Positions 8,239 through 17,053 of a DNA stretch of 64,000 nucleotides are shown piece after piece. The notes below the pieces were generated by a model that was given only the letters and a program-made list of their open reading frames with translations, had not been told where the DNA came from and ran no database searches. Within the stretch, counting starts at the first letter, position 1, and each line of letters begins with the position of its first letter. Source of the DNA: PFL25 sp046260155 (GTDB lineage Bacteria > Chloroflexota > Anaerolineae > Anaerolineales > UBA4823); contig JBJYXV010000074.1 in assembly GCA_046260155.1 (NCBI GenBank), forward strand, positions 129,386 to 193,385, written 5' to 3'. The translations under genes were made by a program, and so were the position numbers.

Positions 8239-8677
8239 GCTGGCTCACTGGTGCCGGAAGGCCTATTATTTCATTGTGCGCCCCGTGACGCTCGGCGTAC
8301 GTATCCTCCTAATCAAAGATGGAAAGGTTATCCTGGTCAAGCACAGCTACCAGGATGCCTGGTTTCTACCCGGCGGTGGAGTGAAACGCGGCGAAACGCT
8401 TGAGCAGGCCATCCGACGCGAAGTGGCCGAGGAATGCGGCGCGGTGCTCCATCGGGTGGATTTTATCGGCACTTATACCAATTTTGTCGAATATAACAGT
8501 GATCATGTCAGTCTCTTCCTCTCAAAAGATTTCTCGCTCGATGAGAAACATGACCACGAGATCGAAATGGTCTCTGCATTCCGGTTTGAGGAGCTGCCAG
8601 CCAACACCTCACCCGGCAGCCGGCGTAAGATCATAGCTTTCAATAATGAGAGCCTGGAGCCGGCCGGAATATGGTGA
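8228..8677 (+). CDS. Nudix hydrolase
   Basis: 149 residues from ATG 8228, overlapping the end of the preceding gene by 11 bp, which suggests translational coupling. The full Nudix box is present: G-x5-E-x7-R-E-V-A-E-E-C-G, beginning in P-G-G-G-V-K-R-G-E-T. These residues bind the divalent metal that cleaves nucleoside diphosphates linked to another moiety. The flanking W-F-L-P-G-G-G and the compact size fit a housecleaning or (d)NTP/sugar-nucleotide hydrolase. An N-terminal basic/aromatic stretch (about residues 1-20) precedes the domain. The substrate is not evident, and the coupled metalloprotease-like gene gives no hint. Confidence 0.9.
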   Translation: MLIKLAHWCRKAYYFIVRPVTLGVRILLIKDGKVILVKHSYQDAWFLPGGGVKRGETLEQAIRREVAEECGAVLHRVDFIGTYTNFVEYNSDHVSLFLSKDFSLDEKHDHEIEMVSAFRFEELPANTSPGSRRKIIAFNNESLEPAGIW

Positions 8678-8759
8678 AATTACAAGGCTAATCCAAGCCT
8701 AATCCCCGCTCACTTAATCATTGGTAAAATTGGGGGATTATGAATGATGTGAGAACCCT

Positions 8760-10067
8760 ATGTTGAAAAAATTAAGTATATATATGGTGATCCTGGCAAT
8801 CTTCCTTGTTGCCTGTTCCAGTGCCAGCACCGATGTATCCACAGAAACAAGTTCTGAACCCATCGAAACTGCGGATAACACCGGCGTTGAAGGCACTACC
8901 CAACCCTCATTGCCTGTCGCATCGCCAACCTCAGAGACCGATCAAGCGGTGGAATCATTTGAGGTTAACTGCACAGTTGTCAGCCACCAGCCAACCCCAG
9001 GTCCAACAGAGCAGTCACTGTTCCCGCCAGTTAGTGATGCAGATTGGACGTACGGGCCAGACGATGCCGCGGTGACCTTTATTGAGTACGGCGATTTTCA
9101 GTGACCAGGCTGTGCCGCCCTTGCGCCCGTGTTGGCGCAGCTCGCTGAAGATTATCCCGAAGATATTCGCGTTGCTTACCGCAATTTCCCATTGATCAGC
9201 ATCCATGACAAAGCCGCTCTCTCTACCCAGGCCGCTGAAGCCGCTGGGGCTCAGGGAAAATTCTGGGAAATGCACGACCTGCTCTTTGAAACTCAAGGTG
9301 AATGGAACAGTATGAGCCTCGAGGATTTTGAAACCTGGCTTGAAACGCAAGCTGGCGATCTCGATCTGGACGTCTCACAATTCATGACCGATTTGAACAG
9401 TGAAGAAAACATCGCCAAAACCCAGAAAGCCTGGGATGATGGCTCCGCAGCTGGTTTCCCGGGTACTCCATTGTTGATGATCAATGGACGTTACTACAAT
9501 GGTCCCAGCGATTACTGGAATCTGGAAGCCATTACCAAGGTGATCAGATTCGAGGATCAGCAGTTCACCATCTGCCCGCCGATGACGATTGATCCAGCAA
9601 AGAGCTACGAAGCCACCATCCAAACCGAGAAAGGTGATATTATCGTGGAGCTCTATCCAGATATTGCACCGATTGCGGTCAACAGCTTCATCTTCCTGGC
9701 TGAAAATGGCTATTATGATGGCGTTACTTTTCACCGTGTGATCCCTGGCTTTGTTGTCCAGGGAGGCGATCCAACCGGGACAGGTTTCGGTGGACCCGGA
9801 TATGCATTTGGGATTGAAGTGTCACCGGATGTAACCTTCGACCAGGCCGGATTACTGAGTATGGCGAATAGCGGGCCAACCTCAAATGGCAGCCAATTCT
9901 TCATTACGCTAGATGAATTGCCAGTCTTGAATGGCGGCTACACCATCTTTGGCCGCGTGATCTCCGGTATGGATGTGGTGGAGCAGATCACACCCCGTGA
10001 TCCAAACCAAAATCCAGGCTTGCCCCCCGGGGATATGATTTTGGGTATTACTATCGAGGAAAAATAG
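8760..10067 (+). CDS. Selenoprotein: lipoprotein with DsbA-like (UPGC) domain fused to cyclophilin
   Basis: I read one 435-residue protein through the in-frame TGA at 9102-9104. The N-terminus is a lipoprotein signal (F-L-V-A-C, lipid Cys19), then a Ser/Thr-rich linker. The thioredoxin-fold DsbA-like domain begins at about residue 95 with V-T-F-I-E-Y-G-D-F-Q, and its redox motif is U115-P-G-C118 where relatives have C-x-x-C. The domain continues in frame on the far side of TGA (R-V-A-Y-R-N-F-P, then F-P-G-T-P with the cis-Pro). A complete cyclophilin-type peptidyl-prolyl isomerase domain follows (F-H-R-V-I-P-G-F, then N-G-S-Q-F-F-I-T). The logical role is thiol oxidation or isomerisation and proline isomerisation during folding outside the membrane. 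Read as a nonsense mutation, both halves would have had to stay intact. A hairpin 17 nt after TGA fits a SECIS. Confidence 0.85.
9122..9139 (+). promoter_or_regulatory. Candidate bacterial SECIS hairpin for Sec115
   Basis: TGCGCC (9122-9127) pairs perfectly with GGCGCA (9134-9139) around a 6-nt loop, CGTGTT; a T-G wobble at 9121/9140 can extend it. It begins 17 nt after the TGA, within the range for SelB-binding hairpins, and the loop has the G/U that SelB needs in E. coli. It lies within the coding sequence, as bacterial SECIS elements do. Confidence 0.65.
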
Positions 10068-10086
10068 ACTTTATGGGTAGGGATGC

Positions 10087-10740
10087 ATGCAAATAATTTC
10101 GGAATTTGTAAATTTCATTCTACACCTGGATGTCCACTTAAACGCGATCATCCAAAACTTTGGTATCTGGACCTACTTAATCCTGTTCCTGATCATTTTC
10201 ATGGAGACAGGTTTCGTAATCACTCCCTTTCTACCCGGTGATTCGCTGATCTTTGCGGCTGGCTCCTTCGCTGGATTAGGTTCTTTGAACCTCTTTGCTT
10301 TGTTCATCACTCTCTCCGTAGCCGCGATCCTTGGCGACACAATCAACTACTGGATCGGGCATTTTATCGGACCGCGAGCTTTCAGCGGGAATATTCGCTT
10401 TTTAAAGAAGGAATATCTCGATCGCACTCACGAATTCTATGAACGGCATGGCGGGAAAACGATCATCCTGGCCCGATTCATTCCCATCATTCGTACCTTT
10501 GCTCCCTTTGTTGCTGGAATTGGCGCGATGGATTACCCTAGGTTTTTCTTGTTTAACGTCATTGGGGCTTTGATGTGGGTATCCCTATTTCTTTTTGGTG
10601 GTTATTTCTTCGGAAATTTGCAGTTTGTTCAAGACAACTTCACCATTGTCATCATCGTTATCATCTTGATCTCTGTATTACCCGGCGTAATCGAGTTCTT
10701 GCGTGAAAAGTATAGAACCCACCAGGAAGTCGAAGCCTGA
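10087..10740 (+). CDS. DedA-family membrane protein
   Basis: 217 residues with several hydrophobic segments. DedA/SNARE-associated motifs are clear: M-E-T-G followed by P-F-L-P-G-D-S-L near residues 40-55, a Y-W-I-G-H segment, and R-F-I-P-I-I-R-T-F-A-P-F-V-A-G in the central re-entrant region. The family includes undecaprenyl-phosphate and phospholipid transporters (flippases) that recycle lipid carriers and support proton-motive force and envelope integrity. It begins 20 bp after the Sec lipoprotein and is probably cotranscribed with it. Both act at the membrane; no tighter functional link is evident. An intrinsic terminator follows 31 bp after the stop. Confidence 0.93.
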   Translation: MQIISEFVNFILHLDVHLNAIIQNFGIWTYLILFLIIFMETGFVITPFLPGDSLIFAAGSFAGLGSLNLFALFITLSVAAILGDTINYWIGHFIGPRAFSGNIRFLKKEYLDRTHEFYERHGGKTIILARFIPIIRTFAPFVAGIGAMDYPRFFLFNVIGALMWVSLFLFGGYFFGNLQFVQDNFTIVIIVIILISVLPGVIEFLREKYRTHQEVEA

Positions 10741-10770
10741 AGAAATCTCACCTGTAATTAAATTTCTACC

Positions 10771-10798
10771 AAGACCCCTCAAAAAACAGAGGGGTCTT
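10771..10798. terminator. Hairpin terminator between converging genes
   Basis: AAGACCCCTC (10771-10780) pairs perfectly with GAGGGGTCTT (10789-10798) over an 8-nt A-rich loop. It lies between the DedA stop and the stop of the converging S45 acylase, so it may serve both; the T tract on either side is short. Confidence 0.65.
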
Positions 10799-10844
10799 GT
10801 TTATCAGGAGGTTTTCGCGGGTATCCTGTGAAATCTTTACCTGT

Positions 10845-13358
10845 TCAGGGCAGCAGCTGCAGGTGCTCATCGGCTTCGTCTTCCACCTGTCCTGGTTCCC
10901 ACAGCATAGAATGATATTGGATATTTCGCCAGGGTTCGGTCATATCTGCATAATGATCACTGTAAGCATGCCCTGATTGGCCGGTGGTATGCATCGTGAG
11001 CGAATTCGATAGGTTGCTCAGGTCAACGATCATGCGCATTGAAGGCAGCGATCGCACAACATAAGGTTCTTCACTGGATGCGCTCCAGCTCGTTGCATTG
11101 ACGATTGCAGTACCGCCCGAAATCCGGTACCCGCCGCGGTTGAAAAGTAAATCAATCACTGGGATACCAGTGCTTCCAAGTGATGGATTGACCAGGTTTA
11201 ATGTGTGCAGATCACCCCAAGCCCACTGCTCAGGATTGACTCCTAATGTCCCCTTGAGCTCTTCAACTGCGGCAGTAAATGCCATGCTGAAGATGAAATC
11301 ACGATTCTCGACTGGCGTGGTGGTGGGAATATCCCACCAGGCATCATCGGGTTTTTCCACCAGGTTGGCGAATACCTCAAACCAACGGCTGCCACCCACA
11401 GGCATAGAATCTTCTGGCAGTTCATCCTGGAAAGTTATCTGGAGAAGGTTTTTCCAAAAAACCTCAAACAATGCCGCGGCGGATGATTCCATATTGACCT
11501 GATAATCCCAATTTTCAAGCATCTGGCGATACACTTCGTTATCTATCCCCACCGGGGTTTTGAGCAGGATCGGCACCAGGGTTTCTGCATTCAGATCCAT
11601 GTCATCCCCCTGCATCTTCTGGATGTAGTCGCTGTCAATTAACCCGGGTGCATCCTGGATCATGTCAACAATACGCTGTGCCCGGTAGCCATGTGCAAAT
11701 ACCGTGGCGATCAGATAAGGGTAATCTGCGTCCACCACTGCGTTGTTTGCTGTTACGATATAACCTTCTGGGGGATTAAAGGAATAGGGCAGTTCTTCAA
11801 AAGGAATATATCCGATCCATTCATATTCATCTGTCCAGCCCGGAACCGGCAGGCTACCGTCACCTTTTGCTCTAATGGGGATTTTGCCGGGCATCTGGTA
11901 GCCGATATTGCCATCAACATCGGCATACAACAAATTTTGAGCAGGAGCAGCAAAGTCACGTGTACCTTCCCGGAAATCATCCCAGTTGGCAGCCCGGTTA
12001 AACCGCCATATAGCACGGAAGATATGGTACGGCTCCAGGGCAGTCCAGCGTAAGGCTAAGGCGGAATTTGCTGGCAGATCGATTCCAGCAGACGCTGCGA
12101 AGTCATCCTCCAGGTATGTTGTATCTGAAATGATAGGCCCATGCCGCGTATACCGCACTGTCAGATCTTTTGTTTCCCCACCTGGCAGCTTGATTGCTTC
12201 ATCGACCAGCTCCATGTCCAACCATTCCCCATTCACTTCGTATTGATTGGGATTCTGCGGATTGATTTTCTCGATATAAAGGTCCTGGACATCCGGGCCA
12301 ACGTTCGTGAAGCCCCAGGCAATATTTTCATTGTGCCCGATAATCACGCCGGGGACACCAGCGAATGAAAATCCCGTCACCTGGTAAGGGCATTCAGCAG
12401 TTCGCTGGGTGCAGTGTAGACCGACTTCGTACCAGATAGCCGGCATTTGTGCTCCTAAATGAGGGTCATTGGCCAGCAGGGGTTCCCCGGTTGCAGTCCT
12501 ATCTCCTGATATCGCCCAGCTGTTCGAACCAATCCCCGCCCCGCGCGGCCCAATGACCTGATCGAGCAAATTAAATTTGTCTTTTACGGTTTGTGTTAAT
12601 TTGAGATAATCATTCCACTGATGGCTCCCAAGCGTTTCATGGTTTGCCTGGTCTGTTACGATTTGAAAGCCTGGAACGATCACCGGCTTATCCTCGGGAT
12701 AAGGAGGTACTAAATCTGCTACTTGCTCAGGAGTCAACGCCCCCAGCAGTAAAGCCTTTTCTATCTCGTCATCCATGTTCCCCCCCAGGTCCCAGGCCAT
12801 AGCCTTGCCCCAGATCATGCTGTCCAGCGGCTGCCAGGCTTCTATCTGGTAATCAGCATTAACCGCTTTCAATACCAGGTATTCAAGGCTCAGATCGGCA
12901 CCCTGGTGTTCTTCGAGGTAAGCATTCACACCTGCTGAATATGATTCCAGGATCGCCATGCTGGTCGGGTCGAAGGTCTCAAGCTCCTGCTGGGCAACTC
13001 TCGCAAATCCCAGGGTGCGTAAAAACTGGTCGGTCTCCAGCAAGCTCTCACCTAACAGCTCGGACAAGCGACCTGATCCAAGGTGACGCCAGAAATCCAT
13101 CTGCCAGAAGCGATCCTGGGCATGCACATACCCCTGGGTAAAGAACAGGTCGTGCGGTGAACTGGCATAGATCTGGGGTACCCCATATGAATCACGATAT
13201 ACGTCTACGGGAGCCTCCAGACCAGGCACTTGAATCTGGCCCTCAGTTTGAGGAAATGAGCGGATTATATTGTAGGGGACCAAAATCAGCAACAAAACAC
13301 TTACTGCCAGGATCAGTACCAGGATTCCAACTATAACTTTACGGGCACCTTGAGACAT
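10845..13358 (-). CDS. Penicillin acylase-family N-terminal nucleophile hydrolase (peptidase S45)
   Basis: 837 residues from ATG 13358, which has AAAGGAG about 8 nt upstream; a GTG 21 nt further up lies within that site and is rejected. A membrane-spanning or signal segment occupies about residues 8-28. The S45 precursor layout is visible: alpha-chain region (V-D-V-Y-R-D-S-Y-G-V-P, then F-F-T-Q-G-Y-V-H-A-Q-D-R-F-W-Q-M), linker, and the autocleavage point G-I-G/S278-N-S-W, where Ser278 becomes the beta-chain N-terminal nucleophile. Later blocks such as N-D-P-H-L and G-Q-S-G-H match the family. These enzymes hydrolyse amides, including beta-lactam side chains and acyl-homoserine lactones; the natural substrate here is unknown. 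Likely exported or anchored facing outward. Confidence 0.92.
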   Translation of the reverse strand: MSQGARKVIVGILVLILAVSVLLLILVPYNIIRSFPQTEGQIQVPGLEAPVDVYRDSYGVPQIYASSPHDLFFTQGYVHAQDRFWQMDFWRHLGSGRLSELLGESLLETDQFLRTLGFARVAQQELETFDPTSMAILESYSAGVNAYLEEHQGADLSLEYLVLKAVNADYQIEAWQPLDSMIWGKAMAWDLGGNMDDEIEKALLLGALTPEQVADLVPPYPEDKPVIVPGFQIVTDQANHETLGSHQWNDYLKLTQTVKDKFNLLDQVIGPRGAGIGSNSWAISGDRTATGEPLLANDPHLGAQMPAIWYEVGLHCTQRTAECPYQVTGFSFAGVPGVIIGHNENIAWGFTNVGPDVQDLYIEKINPQNPNQYEVNGEWLDMELVDEAIKLPGGETKDLTVRYTRHGPIISDTTYLEDDFAASAGIDLPANSALALRWTALEPYHIFRAIWRFNRAANWDDFREGTRDFAAPAQNLLYADVDGNIGYQMPGKIPIRAKGDGSLPVPGWTDEYEWIGYIPFEELPYSFNPPEGYIVTANNAVVDADYPYLIATVFAHGYRAQRIVDMIQDAPGLIDSDYIQKMQGDDMDLNAETLVPILLKTPVGIDNEVYRQMLENWDYQVNMESSAAALFEVFWKNLLQITFQDELPEDSMPVGGSRWFEVFANLVEKPDDAWWDIPTTTPVENRDFIFSMAFTAAVEELKGTLGVNPEQWAWGDLHTLNLVNPSLGSTGIPVIDLLFNRGGYRISGGTAIVNATSWSASSEEPYVVRSLPSMRMIVDLSNLSNSLTMHTTGQSGHAYSDHYADMTEPWRNIQYHSMLWEPGQVEDEADEHLQLLP

Positions 13359-13502
13359 TGTCAATTCTCCTTTGTTCACTTCGCCAATTGATAGCTGTGC
13401 ATTCCTTAGAGAACGATTTTCCAGTTCTTCCGCTGGTAAATCTATCTTAATTTTGTCTCAGTACCAGTAAACTTAGATTACGCTACCAATAAAATAGATT
13501 AA

Positions 13503-13871
13503 TTACGCCCCTATCGCCACGACTACGGCAATCGCCTGAGTTTGGTCGTGAGTTAGACTCAGCGACCATGTCTCCAGCCGCAATTTCTCGGCCAGAGAGG
13601 CCGCCCGGCCGGAGAGAAGCAGGTTTGGCTGCCTGGCAGGCCCACGCAGAACCTCAATCTCCTGCCAGCCAACCTCTCCAATTCCGGTGCCCAGGGCTTT
13701 GGCAACTGCCTCCTTGGCTGCAAAACGGGCCGCCAGTGAAGCAGGATTGTCGCCGACTTCTTCCAGCTCCCGGGCCGTGAATACACGCTCCAGGAAGCGC
13801 TTTCCATATCGTTGGATAACACTTTCTATTCGCCCAAGTTCAATTAGATCAACACCGGTTCGCAAATTCAT
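13503..13871 (-). CDS. acpS: Holo-[acyl-carrier-protein] synthase
   Basis: 122 residues, the usual AcpS size. The enzyme transfers 4'-phosphopantetheine from CoA to the serine of acyl carrier protein. Signature blocks are intact: G-V-D-L-I-E-L-G-R-I at the N-terminus (magnesium-binding Asp), R-F-A-A-K-E-A-V-A-K-A-L-G-T-G in the middle, and W-S-L-S-L-T-H-D near the end. It follows the second M16 gene by 26 bp on the same strand, so it is the last gene of that operon; this pairing is not functionally obvious. Start ATG at 13871. Confidence 0.95.
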   Translation of the reverse strand: MNLRTGVDLIELGRIESVIQRYGKRFLERVFTARELEEVGDNPASLAARFAAKEAVAKALGTGIGEVGWQEIEVLRGPARQPNLLLSGRAASLAEKLRLETWSLSLTHDQTQAIAVVVAIGA

Positions 13872-13897
13872 GGATCAATACTGCAAATCACCACTTA

Positions 13898-15184
13898 TTA
13901 TGGACCCGCGATTGCTACTGCAAGGTTGTCCAAATCCCAATAATGCCTGGCACTTTCCAGGATTTGCTCAACGCTTACCCTGCGCACCATCTCAGGATAA
14001 TCCTGGTAGTAATCCAAACCAAGATCATAGCGCTCCAAGTTGAGAATTGCAGATGCCATGCCACTGTTCGATTCGAGCGAAAGTGGCAGGCGACCGATGA
14101 AATTCGACTGGCTATCCGCCAATTCTTCTGCTGAAACAGCCTGGATTGAAAAACGTTCGATCTCATCCCGGATCAGTTCGATCGCCTGTTCGACATTTGC
14201 AGGATCAACACCTGCAGATACATACCAGGGTCCTGGACCCATGCCCCCCGATAATTGGCTGTAGGCATAGTATGCCAGACCAGCTTTTTCACGCACAGTC
14301 TCTCCCATCCGCCCCATCATCCCAAATACACCCAGGATGTTGTTGCCCAGTGCGGCAGGTATAAAGTCCTCAGCACGCCGTTCAGGACCGATCACACCGA
14401 CAACCACATCAGCCTGGAATTTTCCAGGGATATCTACTTTCCTGGTTAAAGGCTCAGCGGGCGCTGGATTAGGAGGTAGATTCGGGGGCACAGGCTGGTC
14501 CGGGTTTTGCCAATCTCCAAGCAAACCATCAACCGTGTTAAACACTTTCTCGGCCTCAACTGCGCCAACAACAGCGATCACCATTCCCCTGGGACCATAG
14601 TAGGTCCGGTGAAATTTCAGCAAATCTTCCCGCGTGATAGCCCGGATCGTTTCAGGGTATCCATCTTCAGGGCGTGCATATGGGTGTCCAGGGTATACGA
14701 TCTGGTCAAAGGTCAGCGACGACATTTCGCGTGTATCCTGTGCCCGAATCGCAAGGCTGGTCAGATAACGAGCGCGCAAAAGTTCAACCTGTTCTTCAGG
14801 GAAAGTAGGCTGCCTCAATGCCTCCGCCAGCAGCCTCAGCAACAAGTCCAAATCCTCGGCAAGGGCCTGGCTGCCGAAACCCGTGGTATGAACCCCACCG
14901 TTGATATGCAAATTTGCACCAGCAGATTCAAGATGATCATAGATTTCGTGAAAAGTCCGCTGTTCAGTACCTCGCAGCAGCGCATCTGCAGTATAGCCTG
15001 CCAGGCCTAAACGGTCATCCTGCTCAAACAAGTTGCCTGCCAGCAAATATCCGTTTACAACCACCGAAGGGCTGTTAAAATTTGAACGCACTAAAACGAC
15101 GATACCATTTGCCAGCATCCGACGGTGAATATTATCTGCTCCAGGCAGGGACTTGCTGAATGAATTGCTCTTATCCACAGTCAT
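13898..15184 (-). CDS. M16-family peptidase-like subunit without the zinc motif
   Basis: 428 residues with the M16 (pitrilysin) double-domain layout: G-L-A-G-Y-T-A-D-A-L-L-R-G-T where active subunits have the inverted zinc motif, and later F-H-R-T-Y-Y-G-P-R-G-M-V-I-A-V-V-G. HxxEH is absent; the equivalent stretch reads G-Y-T-A-D. It is thus the non-catalytic partner, like the alpha subunit of mitochondrial processing peptidase, and would form a heterodimer with the product of the upstream gene. Its ATG overlaps the upstream stop by 4 bp (ATGA), the strong coupling usual for subunits of one complex. Bacterial M16 pairs degrade peptides in the cytoplasm or periplasm; no signal peptide is visible. 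Confidence 0.9.
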   Translation of the reverse strand: MTVDKSNSFSKSLPGADNIHRRMLANGIVVLVRSNFNSPSVVVNGYLLAGNLFEQDDRLGLAGYTADALLRGTEQRTFHEIYDHLESAGANLHINGGVHTTGFGSQALAEDLDLLLRLLAEALRQPTFPEEQVELLRARYLTSLAIRAQDTREMSSLTFDQIVYPGHPYARPEDGYPETIRAITREDLLKFHRTYYGPRGMVIAVVGAVEAEKVFNTVDGLLGDWQNPDQPVPPNLPPNPAPAEPLTRKVDIPGKFQADVVVGVIGPERRAEDFIPAALGNNILGVFGMMGRMGETVREKAGLAYYAYSQLSGGMGPGPWYVSAGVDPANVEQAIELIRDEIERFSIQAVSAEELADSQSNFIGRLPLSLESNSGMASAILNLERYDLGLDYYQDYPEMVRRVSVEQILESARHYWDLDNLAVAIAGP

Positions 15185-16473
15185 GCTGGAATCTCCTGGC
15201 GATCAAACGGGCGGTAGACTCCCCGCACTCGATTGCTCCTACGCATATATTTTTGAGCGATGCCTTGAATTTGCTCTGGCGTTACCTCAGCCAGCCGGTC
15301 CAGATAACTAAGAAACCATTCGTAATTGTCAAATATTTCTGCGTACCCCATCCAGAAAGCCTGGTTGGTGATGCTTTCACTACCGTACGCAAACAGAGCT
15401 CGAGCTTGTTTTACAGCCCGGTCAACATCCGCCTGGCGAGGTGGTGTTTTCTGCAGAATGCTGACCTCCTTATCAATCGCTTCGACCACTGCCTCAGCTG
15501 TGCTCTCCGGGTGAACAGTCGCCATGATAGTATGCAAGAATGGATCAACCGTGGCAGTCAAACCCCCATGCAAGCTGACCGCCAGCTCCTTGTCAACCAA
15601 AGCTTGATACAGTAAGGAGGTCTTGTTAGAAATCCCGCCCCCAAAAACATTCAAACTACTGGGACCGGTTAGCAAGCTGTCTGCGACAAGATATGGAAAG
15701 AAATCAGGATCGCTTGCTGCTGGAGCATGATAAACCACCTCTACATAGGTTGTATCTCCTGGTCCTTCAACATTGATTATCCGCTCTCCAGATTGGACTG
15801 GTTCTGGGCGTATCTTTAGTTTTGGCAGGCTGCCTCCCGGTAATGGTTCGTATAGTTCCCGGATGCGGTCCAGCATTGCATTCGTTGAAAAATCTCCTGC
15901 CAAGGTCAGGATTGCATTGCCTGGGAAATAATGACTGCGGTAATGCTGGTAGAGGTCATCACGATGAATCGTCTCCAGATCCGCCTGGTCCCCAATTACT
16001 TCATGGTGATAGGAATGTACCCTGAATGCTGCTGCCTGGACCTCTTCTGCCAGCAGGAACATCGGCTCATTCTCGTGTCCCTGGCGCTCAGAGATGATTA
16101 CGGTACGCTCAGACTCTACTTCTTCTGGATCGAATTCGCTGTTATGCATACGATCAGCCTCGAGATCAAGTGCTAGGTCTATCTTATTGGCAGGCAGTGT
16201 TTCAAAGTAGGTTGTCCAATCCATAAAAGTCATCGCATTACGATAACCACCTTCGCGGGCGACAGCTTTATCCAGCACTTCAGCAGGGAAGCGCGGGGTA
16301 CCTTTAAACTGCATATGCTCTGTCCAATGGGAAATTCCCGTTGTTCCAGGGCCTTCGTTTCTGGAGCCAACCCGGTACCACAACCAGAGACTAGCAATCG
16401 GTGCGGTGTGAATCTCCTTTAATAAAACCAGTAAACCGTTGGGCAGTTCCAATCTGGTGAATGAATTATCCAT
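15181..16473 (-). CDS. M16-family zinc peptidase, catalytic subunit
   Basis: 430 residues. The inverted zinc motif H49-W-T-E52-H53 is present in G-I-S-H-W-T-E-H-M-Q-F-K-G-T, with a downstream E-V-E-S-E-R-T-V-I-I-S-E block that supplies the third zinc ligand. The R/Y residues of the C-terminal substrate-binding half are partly visible (Y-H-A-P-A). It should form the active half of a heterodimer with the overlapping downstream gene. No signal peptide is evident. It leads the three-gene unit M16-M16-acpS on the minus strand. A hairpin with a T-rich tail ends just 22 nt before its start codon, so transcription into the unit may be attenuated. Confidence 0.93.
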   Translation of the reverse strand: MDNSFTRLELPNGLLVLLKEIHTAPIASLWLWYRVGSRNEGPGTTGISHWTEHMQFKGTPRFPAEVLDKAVAREGGYRNAMTFMDWTTYFETLPANKIDLALDLEADRMHNSEFDPEEVESERTVIISERQGHENEPMFLLAEEVQAAAFRVHSYHHEVIGDQADLETIHRDDLYQHYRSHYFPGNAILTLAGDFSTNAMLDRIRELYEPLPGGSLPKLKIRPEPVQSGERIINVEGPGDTTYVEVVYHAPAASDPDFFPYLVADSLLTGPSSLNVFGGGISNKTSLLYQALVDKELAVSLHGGLTATVDPFLHTIMATVHPESTAEAVVEAIDKEVSILQKTPPRQADVDRAVKQARALFAYGSESITNQAFWMGYAEIFDNYEWFLSYLDRLAEVTPEQIQGIAQKYMRRSNRVRGVYRPFDRQEIPA

Positions 16474-16494
16474 TTCCTGAATTCCGTCCCATCA

Positions 16495-16534
16495 ATAAAA
16501 AAAATAAAGTTTGCCTGACGTTTCAGCAGGCAAA
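16495..16534 (-). terminator. Intrinsic terminator or attenuator ahead of the M16 operon
   Basis: On the minus strand TTTGCCTG and CAGGCAAA (16527-16534 and 16510-16517) form an 8-bp stem with a 9-nt loop, followed by CTTTATTTTTTTT. It points towards the M16 genes and ends about 22 nt before their first ATG. Confidence 0.65.
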
Positions 16535-16903
16535 ATCCAATGAACTATAGCACAAGCAAAGGTTTTGGGCAACTCAATTTTCATGATTCTCCGGTAAAGA
16601 AAGTTTTCTTATCATATTAACCCTGAAAAGACCCTCTGGACACGCTCTTTTCCTCCAAACCAAATTGGTCTAAAGAGTAGCATGGTGAAAAAGATTGACT
16701 TGTGGGACCCTTTTCCTTTTCCGTCCCAGATTTCTGGTGGTGCCCAGCTGGCCTAGTTCTTGCACAAGAATTGTCGTACATGGAGCAGCTTGCATTACTG
16801 TCAGGTGAAATAATTACACGCCAGGTTCGATTAAAATCCTGATGAGCTTTAACCATAAGCAAACATGAATGTGCCAAAGGTTATCCAGCTCAAGAATTGG
16901 AGG

Positions 16904-16920
16904 GGATACCCCGGGTATCC
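16904..16920. promoter_or_regulatory. Perfect dyad upstream of the subtilase
   Basis: GGATACCC (16904-16911), one C, then GGGTATCC (16913-16920). An odd-length perfect palindrome of this size is typical of an operator for a dimeric repressor. It lies about 135 bp before the subtilase start. No binding protein can be named. Confidence 0.35.
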
Positions 16921-16983
16921 AGATGCAATCCGCCCGGTTTCGCATCGGTAAATATTAATTGCTGCTTCAAATTTGGAATCGTT

Positions 16984-17030
16984 CTGGTCCAACAACCAGT
17001 GACCGGTGCAGAATCTGTATTGGCACTGGT
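16984..17030 (+). promoter_or_regulatory. Mutually exclusive hairpins in the subtilase leader
   Basis: ACCAG(TG) at 16995-17001 can pair either with CTGGT at 16984-16988 (6-nt loop) or with CACTGGT at 17024-17030 (22-nt loop). The two folds exclude each other. The second ends about 10 nt before the GGGGAGG ribosome-binding site of the subtilase, so it could affect initiation. Confidence 0.35.
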
Positions 17031-17053
17031 CAGCATGGTGGGGAGGTAAAGGA

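Larger units (their letters stand above)
16535..17053. other. Long intergenic region without a confident gene
   Basis: About 520 bp separates the M16 terminator-like hairpin from the subtilase. I see no protein with family features: an open minus-strand frame at 16617-16877 encodes a sequence of random-looking composition. No tRNA, RNase P, SRP or tmRNA signature was found. The stretch contains a 17-bp dyad at 16904-16920 and competing hairpins at 16984-17030. Because a minus-direction terminator closes one end, an unrecognised minus-strand transcript (for example a small RNA) remains possible. Confidence 0.5.

Noticed and set aside
9102..9104. Nonsense mutation splitting a DsbA-cyclophilin gene into two pseudogene halves
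   Set aside because: The frame is intact on both sides, the stop is exactly at the redox Cys position, a hairpin follows at the right distance, and two other genes in the window show the same pattern at a Cys/Sec site.
16822..16840. T-arm-like sequence (GGTTCGATT with flanking pairs)
   Set aside because: No acceptor, D or anticodon arm can be built around it; not a tRNA or tmRNA.
16617..16877. Minus-strand open frame of 86 codons
   Set aside because: Composition looks random, with no family features and no clear ribosome-binding site. It is kept only as part of the unexplained intergenic region.
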